Assembly (NCBI GenBank): GCA_900696535.1
Contig: CAADGM010000236.1
Span: forward strand, 1 to 64,000
Origin: an uncultured Planctomycetota bacterium
GTDB taxonomy: Bacteria > Planctomycetota > Phycisphaerae > UBA1845 > Fen-1342
Length of the DNA: 64,000 nt
Direction: 5' to 3'
The notes under the pieces are model-generated. The model ran no database searches. It was given only the letters and a program-made list of their open reading frames with translations, and had not been told where the DNA came from. Made by a program: the position numbers and the translations under genes. Positions 26,274 through 34,716 of the stretch are shown here, piece after piece; within the stretch, counting starts at the first letter, position 1, and every line of letters begins with the position of its first letter.

Positions 26274-26302
26274 AGTCTACCGGGCGACGGCGCCGTTTGC
26301 AA
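26274..26302 (-). promoter_or_regulatory. Predicted dcw-cluster promoter in front of mraZ
   Basis: TTGCAA (26302-26297) and TAGACT (26279-26274) are 17 bases apart on the minus strand. Transcription would start near 26267, giving a leader of about 69 bases that includes the MraZ boxes. Confidence 0.6.
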
Positions 26303-26463
26303 GCCAACATTGCAGAATCCGGAAATTCTCGGGCTCACCACACCGCGAAGGCGACTCTGTGTGACGGAAAATCGTCGAAGGTGCAATCCCCCTGGCCTCG
26401 CGACCGTACCCCGCGGACGCACCGCCCCCCCTACCGCGTTGCCGTCGCCACGACTACTGCGGT

Positions 26464-27756
26464 TCAGCGGATCAGGTCGAAGATGCGGTCCACCGTGCGC
26501 TGCGTCGACCCCCGGCGACTCACGATGGCGGCGCGCCCGGCCTGTCCCCGGCCGCGCGCCCGCGCCGCGTCGCTCAGCAACTCCCCCACCGCACCGACGA
26601 GCTCATCCCCACTCTGCACGACGACGCACCCGCTCGCCTCGCGCAGCAACGACACCGCCTCGGCGAAGTTTTCCGTGTGGGGCCCGACGATGATCGGCTT
26701 GGCCAGCGCCGCCACCTCCATTACGTCGGACCCCCCCATCGGCACGAGCGTGCGCCCGACGAAGACCACCGTCGCCAGCGCATAGAACTTTCGAAGCTCA
26801 CCCATCGTGTCGCCCAGCGCCACCGGTCGCGGCTCGATGACGCCAGCCGGAACCACCGGCGAACCCGTGCTTCGCCGCAGACACGCGAATCCGCTTGCCG
26901 CGATGAGCTGCGCGACCTCGTCGAAACGCTCCGGCTTGCGCGGGATGATCGCCAGTTGCAGCGCGGGGTGCCGCTCCAGCAGACGCCGATACGCATCAAG
27001 CAGAATCTCTTCCTCGCCGGGCCCCGTGCTGCCGCAGACCAGCAGCGGCCGCGAGCGGTCGAGCCCCATCGCCGCGGCGAGCTCGTCCTGTCCCGCGATA
27101 TGGTCCGCGATCTCGGCCGTGTCGTACTTGACCGAGCCGGTCACGCTGACACGATCCGCCGGAACACCAAGTTCCACGAAGCGCGACGCATACGCGTCGT
27201 CCTGCGCGCCAACCCAAGTCAGGCGGCTGAACATTCGCCGCGCCACCCAGCGCACCACGGGCCACTTGAATCGACGCATGCTGCGCTCGAGCGTGACGCG
27301 CCCGTTGGCGATGATGACCGGGATCCGGCGCCGGGCGGCGACCTCGATCAGGTTCGGCCAGACCTCGAGCTCCATGAGCACGATAATCGACGGCCGGATC
27401 CGCGCGAGCAGCGTGCGGATCGCCGGACTGAAGTCGAGCGGGTATCGGAACGTCAGTAGGGTCGGATAGAGCTTGCGGGCCTGCTCCAGGCCGGTCGCGG
27501 TCGTGCTGCTGATGACGATGGCGGTCTCGGGCGCCCGGCGGCGCAGCTCGGCCACCAGCGTGCGGGTCGCGTTGATCTCGCCGAGCGAGACCGCGTGGAT
27601 CCACACGCAGTCAGCGGCGACGGACCTCGCCGGAACCCGGCCGAAGTACTCGCCGAGCGGACGGCGCGGCCCCGGGCGCGTCGCCCGCCTATAGAGGAGG
27701 TACGGCCAGGCGACGAGCAGGGCCAGGACCCAGCAGATGTCGTACAGCAAGGTCAT
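26464..27756 (-). CDS. waaA: 3-deoxy-D-manno-octulosonic acid (KDO) transferase WaaA
   Basis: WaaA adds KDO from CMP-KDO to lipid A precursor at the inner membrane, so its presence predicts an LPS outer membrane. The 430-residue GT-B enzyme has an N-terminal membrane helix, WIHAVSLGEINA near residue 53, the ELEVWPNLI motif near 127, and a C-terminal donor domain with GSTGPGEEEILLDAY, PRKPERFDEV, and GSDVMEVAALAKPIIVGPHTENF. All are typical of the family. It is transcribed toward the dcw cluster side but lies upstream of mraZ by 265 bases, so it is a separate unit. Confidence 0.95.
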   Translation of the reverse strand: MTLLYDICWVLALLVAWPYLLYRRATRPGPRRPLGEYFGRVPARSVAADCVWIHAVSLGEINATRTLVAELRRRAPETAIVISSTTATGLEQARKLYPTLLTFRYPLDFSPAIRTLLARIRPSIIVLMELEVWPNLIEVAARRRIPVIIANGRVTLERSMRRFKWPVVRWVARRMFSRLTWVGAQDDAYASRFVELGVPADRVSVTGSVKYDTAEIADHIAGQDELAAAMGLDRSRPLLVCGSTGPGEEEILLDAYRRLLERHPALQLAIIPRKPERFDEVAQLIAASGFACLRRSTGSPVVPAGVIEPRPVALGDTMGELRKFYALATVVFVGRTLVPMGGSDVMEVAALAKPIIVGPHTENFAEAVSLLREASGCVVVQSGDELVGAVGELLSDAARARGRGQAGRAAIVSRRGSTQRTVDRIFDLIR

Positions 27757-27796
27757 CGGAGAAAGCGATCGGCGGAAAGGCGCCGTGCCGCGGCGG

Positions 27797-27826
27797 TTGT
27801 CGCATCGGGCCGACGCCCGCTAGAAT
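27797..27826 (+). promoter_or_regulatory. Sigma-70-like promoter of the LolA-like gene
   Basis: TTGTCG (27797-27802) and TAGAAT (27821-27826) with 18 bases between. The TTG start at 27856 follows 29 bases later. Confidence 0.55.
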
Positions 27827-27855
27827 GCCGCCTCATCAGCAGCAAGGAGTTGGAA

Positions 27856-28809
27856 TTGTCCGCGTACCGCGCCTGGCGCATCGGGTCGGTGATCATACTC
27901 GGCATCGCGGGGATCGTCGCGGCGAGGGGGCAAGGCGTGCCACCAGACCCGGCGCCCCCGCCGGCAGCGCCCGCCGCACCCGGAGGTACCGAAGCTCGCC
28001 CCGCCGCGGACGCGGCGCCGGCTGCGTCGACGCCCGTCGAGCCGATCGACCCGCGGCTGGACGAGATCCTGACTCGGCTCGAGCAGCGCGAGGTAAGCGA
28101 CCTGCGGGCCGGCGTGGCCTGGCGGATGCAGTACGTTGTGGATCTGCCCGAAGACGCGACCACGAAGCGCGGCCGGCTCTGGTATCAGCAGGGCAAGCCC
28201 ACCGCCCGATTCATGATCCACTTCTCGGAGAGCATCCAGGGCGACCGACGTGAGAAGACCGACGAACGCCACGGCTTCGACGGCGAGTGGTACACCGACT
28301 ACCAGGCCCGCTCGAAGAGCGCCATCCGCACGCAGGTCCGTCGCCCCGACGATCCTGACAACCCGTTCGACATCGCGCGCGGCCTCTTCCCGCTGCCGTT
28401 CGGTCAGAAGAAGGCCGACATCCTCCGCGAGTTCCAGGCCCGGCTCGTCCCGCCCGCGGCCGGCGATCCACCCGACACCGACCGCGTGGAGCTCACGCCG
28501 CGCGAGGGGACTCGCATCGGCACGATCTACGGGAAGATGGACTTCTGGATCGCGCGGGCCGGCAGGCTCGAGGGTCTTCCGATCCGGGTGAAGGTCGCCA
28601 AGAAGGACGGCACGGGGCAGATCAACTCCCACATCACGATCACCTTCGACGACGTGGCGCTCAACGCCGGTTTTCCGGGCGACGTTTTCAAGATGGACAT
28701 CCCCAAGGACTTCCAGGTGACAGTCGAGCCGCTCGACGCGCCGCCGCAAGTCCACGTGACGATCCCTGGGAAGAAGCCGGAGCCGGGGGCCCAACCCGCC
28801 CGGCCGTGA
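27856..28809 (+). CDS. Secreted LolA-like protein, Pro/Ala-rich linker
   Basis: No specific named family. The 317-residue product (TTG start) has an N-terminal hydrophobic segment ([12 protein letters not shown]), a Pro/Ala linker (about 25-65), then a beta domain from about residue 70 to 300 with the LolA-like rhythm: [12 protein letters not shown]..., [19 protein letters not shown]..., [12 protein letters not shown], and near the end [28 protein letters not shown]. This is how periplasmic lipoprotein chaperones (LolA/DUF4292) look, but the true role is unknown. The TTG has AAGGAG six bases upstream and a good promoter. A 3' companion gene is sucD, 58 bases later, likely its own unit or loosely linked. 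Confidence 0.78.
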   Translation: MSAYRAWRIGSVIILGIAGIVAARGQGVPPDPAPPPAAPAAPGGTEARPAADAAPAASTPVEPIDPRLDEILTRLEQREVSDLRAGVAWRMQYVVDLPEDATTKRGRLWYQQGKPTARFMIHFSESIQGDRREKTDERHGFDGEWYTDYQARSKSAIRTQVRRPDDPDNPFDIARGLFPLPFGQKKADILREFQARLVPPAAGDPPDTDRVELTPREGTRIGTIYGKMDFWIARAGRLEGLPIRVKVAKKDGTGQINSHITITFDDVALNAGFPGDVFKMDIPKDFQVTVEPLDAPPQVHVTIPGKKPEPGAQPARP

Positions 28810-28867
28810 TCGCCGCCATGCAACTCCGGGGCGCCGGCGCTTGCGCCCCGCGAAGGAACCCGCCCAC

Positions 28868-29755
28868 ATGAGCATCCTGGTCGACGCCAACACGCGTGTC
28901 ATCTGTCAGGGCATCACCGGCAAGGCCGGCGCGTTCCACACCCGCCAGTGCCTCGAGTACGGCACGAAGATGGTCGGCGGCGTCACGCCCGGCAAGGGCG
29001 GCACGCGCTCCGAGCACGGCTTGCCGGTCTTCGACAACTGCTACGAGGCGGTCGCGGCCACGGGCGCAGACACGTCCATGATCTTCGTCCCCGCGCCATT
29101 CGCGGCCGAGGCGGCCATGGAAGCCGCCGACGCCGGCATTCGCCTGATCGTGCTCATCACCGAGGGCGTGCCGACGCTCGACATGGTGCGGGCCCGCAAG
29201 TACCTCGATGATCTCGGCGTCAAGCTGGTGGGGCCGAACTGCCCGGGCGTCATCACCCCTGGCCAGTGCAAGATCGGCATCATGCCCGGCTACATCCACA
29301 CACCGCCCGCGCCAGGTCGCAGGAGCGTCGGCATCATCTCGCGCTCCGGCACGCTCACCTACGAGGCGGTGTGGCAGTGCTCGCAGCGCGGTTTCGCCCA
29401 GAGCACCTGCGTCGGGATCGGTGGCGACCCGGTCAAGGGCCTCAACTTCATCGAGCTGCTCGACATGTTCGAGCAGGACTCCCAGACCGACGCGGTCGTG
29501 CTCATCGGCGAGATCGGCGGCACCGACGAGGAAAAGGCCGCCGCCCACATCCGCGCTCACATCACCAAGCCCGTCGTGGCGTTCATCGCCGGCCGCACCG
29601 CGCCGCCCGGGCGCCGCATGGGACACGCCGGCGCGATCATCAGCGGCGGCGAGGGCACGGCCGAGTCGAAGATCGCGGCCCTGCGCGACGCGGGCATTCG
29701 CATCAGCGACAGCCCCGCGACGCTCGGCGAGACCGTCGCCGGCGTCCTGCGCTGA
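28868..29755 (+). CDS. sucD: Succinate--CoA ligase subunit alpha
   Basis: SucD binds CoA and carries the phosphohistidine that passes phosphate between succinate/CoA and ADP or GDP in the TCA cycle. The 295-residue protein has [16 protein letters not shown] near the start (CoA-binding), [19 protein letters not shown], and [18 protein letters not shown], which contains the catalytic His. The CDS is full length. The partner gene sucC is not adjacent; upstream is the LolA-like gene and downstream the ABC exporter. SucD works only with SucC, so sucC must lie elsewhere. Confidence 0.96.
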   Translation: MSILVDANTRVICQGITGKAGAFHTRQCLEYGTKMVGGVTPGKGGTRSEHGLPVFDNCYEAVAATGADTSMIFVPAPFAAEAAMEAADAGIRLIVLITEGVPTLDMVRARKYLDDLGVKLVGPNCPGVITPGQCKIGIMPGYIHTPPAPGRRSVGIISRSGTLTYEAVWQCSQRGFAQSTCVGIGGDPVKGLNFIELLDMFEQDSQTDAVVLIGEIGGTDEEKAAAHIRAHITKPVVAFIAGRTAPPGRRMGHAGAIISGGEGTAESKIAALRDAGIRISDSPATLGETVAGVLR

Positions 29756-29810
29756 ACTGGCGCCGCGCGCCCGCTGCGACGATCCCAGACAACTCACGAC
29801 GACATCCGCG

Positions 29811-29839
29811 TTGGTCACCCGCGACCCGGCCGGCATAAT
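29811..29839 (+). promoter_or_regulatory. Sigma-70-like promoter of the ABC exporter operon
   Basis: TTGGTC (29811-29816) and CATAAT (29834-29839) are 17 bases apart, 41 bases before the TTG start at 29881. Confidence 0.5.
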
Positions 29840-29880
29840 GCGGCCTGGAGGCAGGCTCGGGGGCGGTAGTGAGGTGCGCT

Positions 29881-30831
29881 TTGTCCGAGGCACTGGCGAT
29901 CGAGCGCGTGACCAAGCGGTACGGCCAGTTCGTGGCCGTCGACGAGTTCAGCCTGCGCGTCCCGCGCGGACAGGTGCTGGGCTTCCTCGGCCCGAACGGG
30001 GCCGGCAAGACCACCACCATCCGCATGGTGATGAGCATCATCCACCCGGACAGCGGGTCGATCAGCGTGCTGGGCCACCCGCGGGCCTCGGAGGTGAAGG
30101 ACCGGATCGGCTACCTGCCCGAGGAGCGCGGGCTTTATCGCAAGATGACCGTCCGCGAGATCCTGGAGTACATCGGTCAGCTCAAGGGCCTGCACGGCGC
30201 CGCGCTGCGACGGCGCATCGACGAGGGCCTGGAGCGCGTCGGGCTGGGCGACTGGAAGCGGAAGAAGGTCGAGGCGCTCTCCAAGGGCATGCAGCAGAAG
30301 CTCCAGTTCGTCGCCACCATCCTTCACCAGCCCGAGCTGCTCATTCTCGACGAGCCCTTCAGCGGCCTCGATCCCCTCAACACGCATCTGCTCGAGCAGC
30401 TTGTCGAGGAACTGCGTGCCGCCGGTACAACCGTCCTGTTCTCGACGCACCAGATGAACCAGGCCGAGCGCCTGTGCGACCGAATCGCCTTGATCAACAA
30501 GGGAAGGCTGGTCATCGAAGGCACGGTTCCTGAGGTTCGTTCGCGCTTCGCCGGCCGCGTGCTGGTGATCGACGCCGAGGGCGACCTGGGCCACCTGCGC
30601 GTGCTGCCCGGCGTGGTCAGCGCGCAGGTCACCGCGGGGCACGCGCGGCTCGAGCTCGACGAGGGCGTGGAGCCTAACTCGATCCTGCAATCGGCCCTCG
30701 CCCGGGCGTCAATTCTCCGTTTCGAGGTGCAGAGCCCCAGCCTCCAGGAAATCTTCGTCAAGCTCGTGGGCGGCGTGCCCGTCAATCGCTCGCTTAGCGA
30801 GCGCCCCGCTGCGGAGGTGGCCCGTGGATAA
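29881..30831 (+). CDS. ABC transporter ATP-binding protein, NatA type
   Basis: A 316-residue ATPase: Walker [11 protein letters not shown] at about residues 38-47, Q-loop [10 protein letters not shown], signature [10 protein letters not shown], Walker [14 protein letters not shown] and an H-loop STHQM. After residue 215 a C-terminal DUF4162 region follows, as in NatA-like sodium/multidrug exporters. I chose TTG at 29881 because GAGG lies seven bases upstream; GTG at 29869 is an in-frame alternative. It overlaps the permease gene by eight bases. Substrate cannot be deduced. Confidence 0.93.
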   Translation: MSEALAIERVTKRYGQFVAVDEFSLRVPRGQVLGFLGPNGAGKTTTIRMVMSIIHPDSGSISVLGHPRASEVKDRIGYLPEERGLYRKMTVREILEYIGQLKGLHGAALRRRIDEGLERVGLGDWKRKKVEALSKGMQQKLQFVATILHQPELLILDEPFSGLDPLNTHLLEQLVEELRAAGTTVLFSTHQMNQAERLCDRIALINKGRLVIEGTVPEVRSRFAGRVLVIDAEGDLGHLRVLPGVVSAQVTAGHARLELDEGVEPNSILQSALARASILRFEVQSPSLQEIFVKLVGGVPVNRSLSERPAAEVARG

Positions 30832-32068
30832 GCTCACGAGAATTGCCTGGCGCGAGTATTACGCCACGGTCCGCACGAAGGCTTTCATCCTCAGCGTCGT
30901 GCTCCTGCCGGCGATCGTCGTCGCGGGCGTCTATGGAACGCAGTACGCCGAGAAGCTCGCCTCCAGCGAGAAGGTCCCCGACCGCACGCTTGCCGTGGTC
31001 GACCACACCGGCCGTCTGTACGAGCCGCTGGCCGCGATCGTCGACGCGTGGAACCAGAACAAGCCGAATCAGCGCTTTCTCCTGGAGCAGGTCCCGGCCG
31101 AGCCGGACGACACCGCCGCGCTCCGCCAGCGCGTCAACCAGGGCGAGATCTATGCGTACATCATCCTGCCCGCGGACGTGATCGCCGGTGAGGGCCAGGT
31201 CGAGATCGCCCGGCGCGACAAGCAGCTCGACGCGGGCCGCCGGATGGAGACCTTCATTAACGGCGCGGTCTCGATGGTCCGTTTCCAGGACCTCGAAATC
31301 GACCCGGTCAAGGTCGCCGCGGCGCGGCGCGAGGTCACGATTCTCGAAGTCGACCCGGCCACGGCCCAGGCTCGCAAGAGCAACATCGTGGCCCGGCTGC
31401 TCACGCCGTTCGCCTTCATGTTCCTGCTCTTCATGGGCACCTTCGGTATCAGTCAGGGGCTGCTGACCAGCCTGATCGAGGAGAAGAGCAACCGGGTGAT
31501 CGAGGTGCTGCTGTCTGCGGTCAGCCCGATGCAGCTCATGGTCGGGAAGATCCTGGGCAACGCGGCCGTCGGCGCCACGCTGCTGATCGTGTGGGGCAGC
31601 GTGGGCTACTACGGGGCGCAGCGCTTCCACGTACCCGAGCTGGTCGGCACGCAGCAGCTCGTGCTGGCCCTGATGTACTTCCTGCCGGGCTTCCTCTTCA
31701 TGGCGGCGCTGCTGGCGGGCGTCGGCTCGATGTGCAACGAGCTCAAGGACGCCCAGGGCATGATGTTCCCGGTGAGCATCATCACCATCATCCCGATGAT
31801 CTTCTGGTTTTACCTCGCCCAGTACCCGCAGTCGGCCGTGAGCATCGCGTTGAGCTACGTCCCGCCCATCACGCCGCTGGTCATGATCCTGCGCATCTGC
31901 GCCGATCCGGACACGCCGCTGTGGCAGATCGTCACCACGCTCGCGCTGCTGTGGGTCTGCGTGCTGGGGATGTTCTGGGCGGCGGCGAAGGTGTTTCGCC
32001 TGGGCGTGCTCATGTACGGCAAGGCGCCGACCCTGCCCGAGATCATCCGCGCGGTGCGCATGTCCTGA
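30824..32068 (+). CDS. ABC-2 type permease, NatB type
   Basis: A 414-residue membrane protein with an N-terminal helix (about 20-40), a large extracytoplasmic domain of roughly 150 residues, and then five or six C-terminal helices. The motif GISQGLLTSLIEEKSNRVIEVLLSAVSPMQLMVGKILGNA is typical of ABC-2 exporter permeases. It starts with GTG inside the end of the ATPase gene. The two genes form a complete exporter operon ending at a convergent cyclophilin gene. Confidence 0.93.
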   Translation: MDKLTRIAWREYYATVRTKAFILSVVLLPAIVVAGVYGTQYAEKLASSEKVPDRTLAVVDHTGRLYEPLAAIVDAWNQNKPNQRFLLEQVPAEPDDTAALRQRVNQGEIYAYIILPADVIAGEGQVEIARRDKQLDAGRRMETFINGAVSMVRFQDLEIDPVKVAAARREVTILEVDPATAQARKSNIVARLLTPFAFMFLLFMGTFGISQGLLTSLIEEKSNRVIEVLLSAVSPMQLMVGKILGNAAVGATLLIVWGSVGYYGAQRFHVPELVGTQQLVLALMYFLPGFLFMAALLAGVGSMCNELKDAQGMMFPVSIITIIPMIFWFYLAQYPQSAVSIALSYVPPITPLVMILRICADPDTPLWQIVTTLALLWVCVLGMFWAAAKVFRLGVLMYGKAPTLPEIIRAVRMS

Positions 32069-32225
32069 GAAGGGCCCCGTCTCACCCAACGCACCACGCG
32101 CGCAGCGAGCGCCGTAGGTGGCTGATATCGAATGGAACCGTGACCGTCAGGGAGCGAGCTTCGAAACGGGGTTGCAGCGGTTAGTGAGCGAGTTGCCGCC
32201 TTGCTATGGCCGCTCCCTCACGATC

Positions 32226-32247
32226 GCGATTCGGGCGGGTGAATCGC
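32226..32247. other. Hairpin in the convergent gap between the exporter and cyclophilin genes
   Basis: A GCGATTC/GAATCGC stem with an eight-base loop, 11 bases beyond the minus-strand cyclophilin stop and about 160 bases after the permease stop. It lacks a U-run on either side; it may help end both transcripts. The rest of 32069-32258 shows nothing. Confidence 0.35.
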
Positions 32248-32258
32248 CGCTGCCGTGC

Positions 32259-33536
32259 TTACTGCGTCTCCGAGGCCGGCGGACGGACATCGCCCGTTTC
32301 GCCCGACTTCGTCTCCGAGCCGCCGGTCGTGACGCGCTTGACCGACTGGATGATTACGTCCGTCACGGGCACGTCGTTGAACCCGCCCTGGTCGCCCGTC
32401 GGCACGCTGCCGATCGCGTCGACCACGCTCAGCCCCTCGATGACCTTCCCGAACACCGCGTAACCCGCGTTCGAGCTGGTGCGGTCGAGGAAGGCGTTGT
32501 CGACCAGGTTCACGAACCACTGCGACGTGGCCGAGTCCGGGTCCGTGGTGCGCGCGTAGGCCACCGTGCCGCGGAGGTTCTTCAGCCCGTTGAACGACTC
32601 GTTGCGGATCGGGTCGCGAGGCGTCTTCTCGTTGAGCCCCGGCGTATAGCCGCCGCCCTGGATCACGAACCCGGCGATCACACGGTGGAAGATGGTCCCG
32701 TCGTAGAAGCCGTCGTCGACGTACTTGAGGAAGTTCTCGACGCTGATGGGGGCCTCTTCCTCGAACAGCTCGATCTGGAAGTTGCCGAGCGTGGTGCGCA
32801 CCTCTACGACCGGGTTGGTCTTGGCCGGGTCGCGGATCTCCAGCCGCACCCGATCCGTCACCGTCCGGTTCTGCCGGTCCGTCACCGCCAACTCGAACCG
32901 CAGCACGTTGTCCCCGCTGGACTCATAGTCCGGCGCCACGAACGTCGCTTTGACCGTGCTCGCGCCTTGCAGGGTCACCGCCCGTCCGGACGTCTGCCGC
33001 CACGCGTATGTCAGCGCGCTGCCCGTGCTGCCGCTGCCGTCCAGCGTCACGGTCTCGCCCTGGTTGATCTTGCGGTCCTGGCCCGCGTTGGCCTGCGGGC
33101 CGGTCGCGCCGACCGTCCCCGGCGGCAGGCTCGAGAAGTCGTACGGCTGGTAGTTCTCGTCGCGCTCGACCTGCACGCTCACGCTCGCCTGCCCGGTCGC
33201 CCCGGCGGCATTGCGCACGGTCACCGCAAAGGTCAGCGTGCTCGTCGCCGGCAGCGACGGCGCCTTGAACGAAGCGCTCGCCGTCCCGGCGTTCGACAGG
33301 GCCACACCCGGCCCGGCGGTCTGGAACCAGGAGAACGTCAGGGCGGCGGCATCGCTGCCGGGGAGGCGCGCGTTCATCAGCACTGTCTGGCCGACGGTGG
33401 CGGCCGCAGGGGCTTCGGCCTCGGGTTGCAGCGTCCCGACCAGGGAGTTGTCTTCGCCGGGCGGCGTGGGTGCGGGCGGGCAGCCGAAGGGCAGAACCGT
33501 CGCTACCGCGATGATCAGGAGCGTGAGTCGGATCAA
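32259..33536 (-). CDS. Lipoprotein with two Ig/PKD-like domains and a C-terminal cyclophilin PPIase
   Basis: The 425-residue protein has a lipoprotein signal ending LPFGC (Cys 19), then two beta-sandwich repeats (about 50-125, and 135-225). The second carries the PKD-like ANAGQDRKINQGETVTLDGSGS. A peptidyl-prolyl isomerase domain follows (about 232-405), with VEVRTTLGNFQIELFEEEAP, DGTIFHRVIAGFVIQGGGYTPG and the SQWFVNLVDN block. The conserved cyclophilin residues FHRV and QGG are present. It probably assists protein folding on the cell surface or in the periplasm. The TTG start at 33536 has GGAGGT seven bases upstream; a longer start would precede the lipoprotein signal. Confidence 0.9.
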   Translation of the reverse strand: MIRLTLLIIAVATVLPFGCPPAPTPPGEDNSLVGTLQPEAEAPAAATVGQTVLMNARLPGSDAAALTFSWFQTAGPGVALSNAGTASASFKAPSLPATSTLTFAVTVRNAAGATGQASVSVQVERDENYQPYDFSSLPPGTVGATGPQANAGQDRKINQGETVTLDGSGSTGSALTYAWRQTSGRAVTLQGASTVKATFVAPDYESSGDNVLRFELAVTDRQNRTVTDRVRLEIRDPAKTNPVVEVRTTLGNFQIELFEEEAPISVENFLKYVDDGFYDGTIFHRVIAGFVIQGGGYTPGLNEKTPRDPIRNESFNGLKNLRGTVAYARTTDPDSATSQWFVNLVDNAFLDRTSSNAGYAVFGKVIEGLSVVDAIGSVPTGDQGGFNDVPVTDVIIQSVKRVTTGGSETKSGETGDVRPPASETQ

Positions 33537-33669
33537 GCGCTGTACCTCCAGGCGACCGGCTCGGCTGGCCGTCGAGGCAGGCCGAGCACGCATCCCAGTC
33601 TACGGCAGTATAACAAGTCCAGCCGCCGCAAGCAGTAACGGCGGCCACGCCGACGCGGGGCCCGCCTGG

Positions 33670-33888
33670 CTAGCCGCCCTTGGCGGAGCGGTACTCCTCC
33701 AGCCAGGCCATCTGGATCGCCTCCAGTTTGGCCTCGTTGCTCGCCTTCGGGTCGTCGCCGAAATCGGGCAACTGGCACACCCATTCGTGCAGGTCCGTGA
33801 ACCGGACTTCCAGCGGGTCGCGGTCCGGCATCTTCTCGTGCAGGAGGATCGCCAGATCCTCGCTGTCGGTCCACTTCAGCTTGGGCAC
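33670..33888 (-). CDS. iscX: Fe-S cluster assembly adaptor IscX (YfhJ)
   Basis: A 72-residue acidic protein matching IscX along its full length: LKWTDSEDLAILLHEK at the N-terminus, then RFTDLHEWVCQLPDF and DDPKASNEAKLEAIQMAWLEEY. IscX binds IscS and iron and tunes cluster assembly. The GTG start at 33888 has GAGGAGG eight bases ahead. In E. coli iscX lies just after fdx at the end of isc operon; here no iscS, iscU, hscA or hscB is present, but the gene diverges from a ferredoxin gene. A longer in-frame start would add a basic tail without family support. Confidence 0.93.
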   Translation of the reverse strand: MPKLKWTDSEDLAILLHEKMPDRDPLEVRFTDLHEWVCQLPDFGDDPKASNEAKLEAIQMAWLEEYRSAKGG

Positions 33889-34115
33889 GGCCGCGGCCTC
33901 CTCGCGACGGATCGGATATCCGGCCGAGCGGGCAACCCTTCGCCACGTGCTCGCCAACTCAATGTCGCACAGTCTTGTTAGTCGCCGCGCAGGCCGACTT
34001 CAAGCCGCGTCCTTCTGCGAGTGCCAGGAATGCCGCGGTTGCCGCCCTCGCGGGGCCGGGCGGGGACGTCCCGCGGCGCGCAGCCGCAGCGTGCCGCTGG
34101 CCAGTCGGGCATTCG

Positions 34116-34143
34116 TTGTCGCCACGGGCGCGCCGGCTATAAT
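34116..34143 (+). promoter_or_regulatory. Sigma-70-like promoter of the ferredoxin gene
   Basis: TTGTCG (34116-34121) and a perfect TATAAT (34138-34143), 16 bases apart. The TTG start follows at 34205. The remainder of the 33889-34204 gap between iscX and this gene has only GC-rich inverted repeats and presumably the iscX promoter. Confidence 0.65.
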
Positions 34144-34204
34144 CCCATCGTTCGACCCGACGGGTGGACTTGACCATTTTTGCGCGTTGCCAAGGAGCCT
34201 GCGC

Positions 34205-34477
34205 TTGCCGCACATCATCACGCAGTCCTGCATCGGTACGAAGGACACGAGTTGCGTCGACGTGTGCCCCGTCGATTGCATCCACCCGCGCAAGGACGAG
34301 CCGGACTTCGCCAAGGCCGAGATGCTGTACATCAACCCCGAGACGTGCATCGACTGCGGGCTGTGCGTCGATGAGTGCCCCGTCAAGGCGATCTTCTCAG
34401 AGGACGACCTGCCCGCTGAGATGGAGGCCTTCATCGAGAAGAACGCCGAGTATTACGCCAACCAGCCGAAGTCGTAG
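34205..34477 (+). CDS. 7Fe-type ferredoxin, [3Fe-4S]/[4Fe-4S]
   Basis: A 90-residue ferredoxin. Cys spacing is C9, C17, C21-P, C25 and then a CxxCxxCxxxCP block (TCIDCGLCVDECP). This matches the Azotobacter FdI-type, 7Fe or 8Fe. The residue where an extra Cys sits in many (CxxC early) is Thr here (CIGTKDTSC), so the first cluster is expected to be [3Fe-4S]. The C-terminal acidic helix (MEAFIEKNAEYY) is typical of that group. It carries electrons for unknown partners. The TTG start has AAGGAG seven bases before and a TATAAT promoter. It is divergent from iscX. Confidence 0.93.
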   Translation: MPHIITQSCIGTKDTSCVDVCPVDCIHPRKDEPDFAKAEMLYINPETCIDCGLCVDECPVKAIFSEDDLPAEMEAFIEKNAEYYANQPKS

Positions 34478-34669
34478 GCCGGCCCCGGGCGCCGGGCGGG
34501 CCCCGTGCCCGCCGCCAGGCAGGGCCGCCGGTTCCATCGTGCGCAGATGCGCGGCGGCAATGTCGAGGCTGCACACTGGACGCAGCCCCGGAACCCGGAT
34601 TCACAGGAGCGAGAAGCGATTCCAGCGCCCGTGGAGCACCCGCTCTCAGCGGGCGCCTTCCGGGCCGGT

Positions 34670-34700
34670 CTCCCCCCAACCCCTCCGCGATCGGGAGGGG
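34670..34700. repeat. CCCCTCC/GGAGGGG intergenic palindrome, copy 1
   Basis: CTCCCCCCAACCCCTCC, a seven-base loop, and GGAGGGG. An inverted copy of the same CCCTCCC...GGAGGGGTTGGGGG design occurs at 56133-56168. It lies in the gap 34478-34716, where I see no gene. Confidence 0.6.
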
Positions 34701-34716
34701 AGCTGACGAATAGCCT

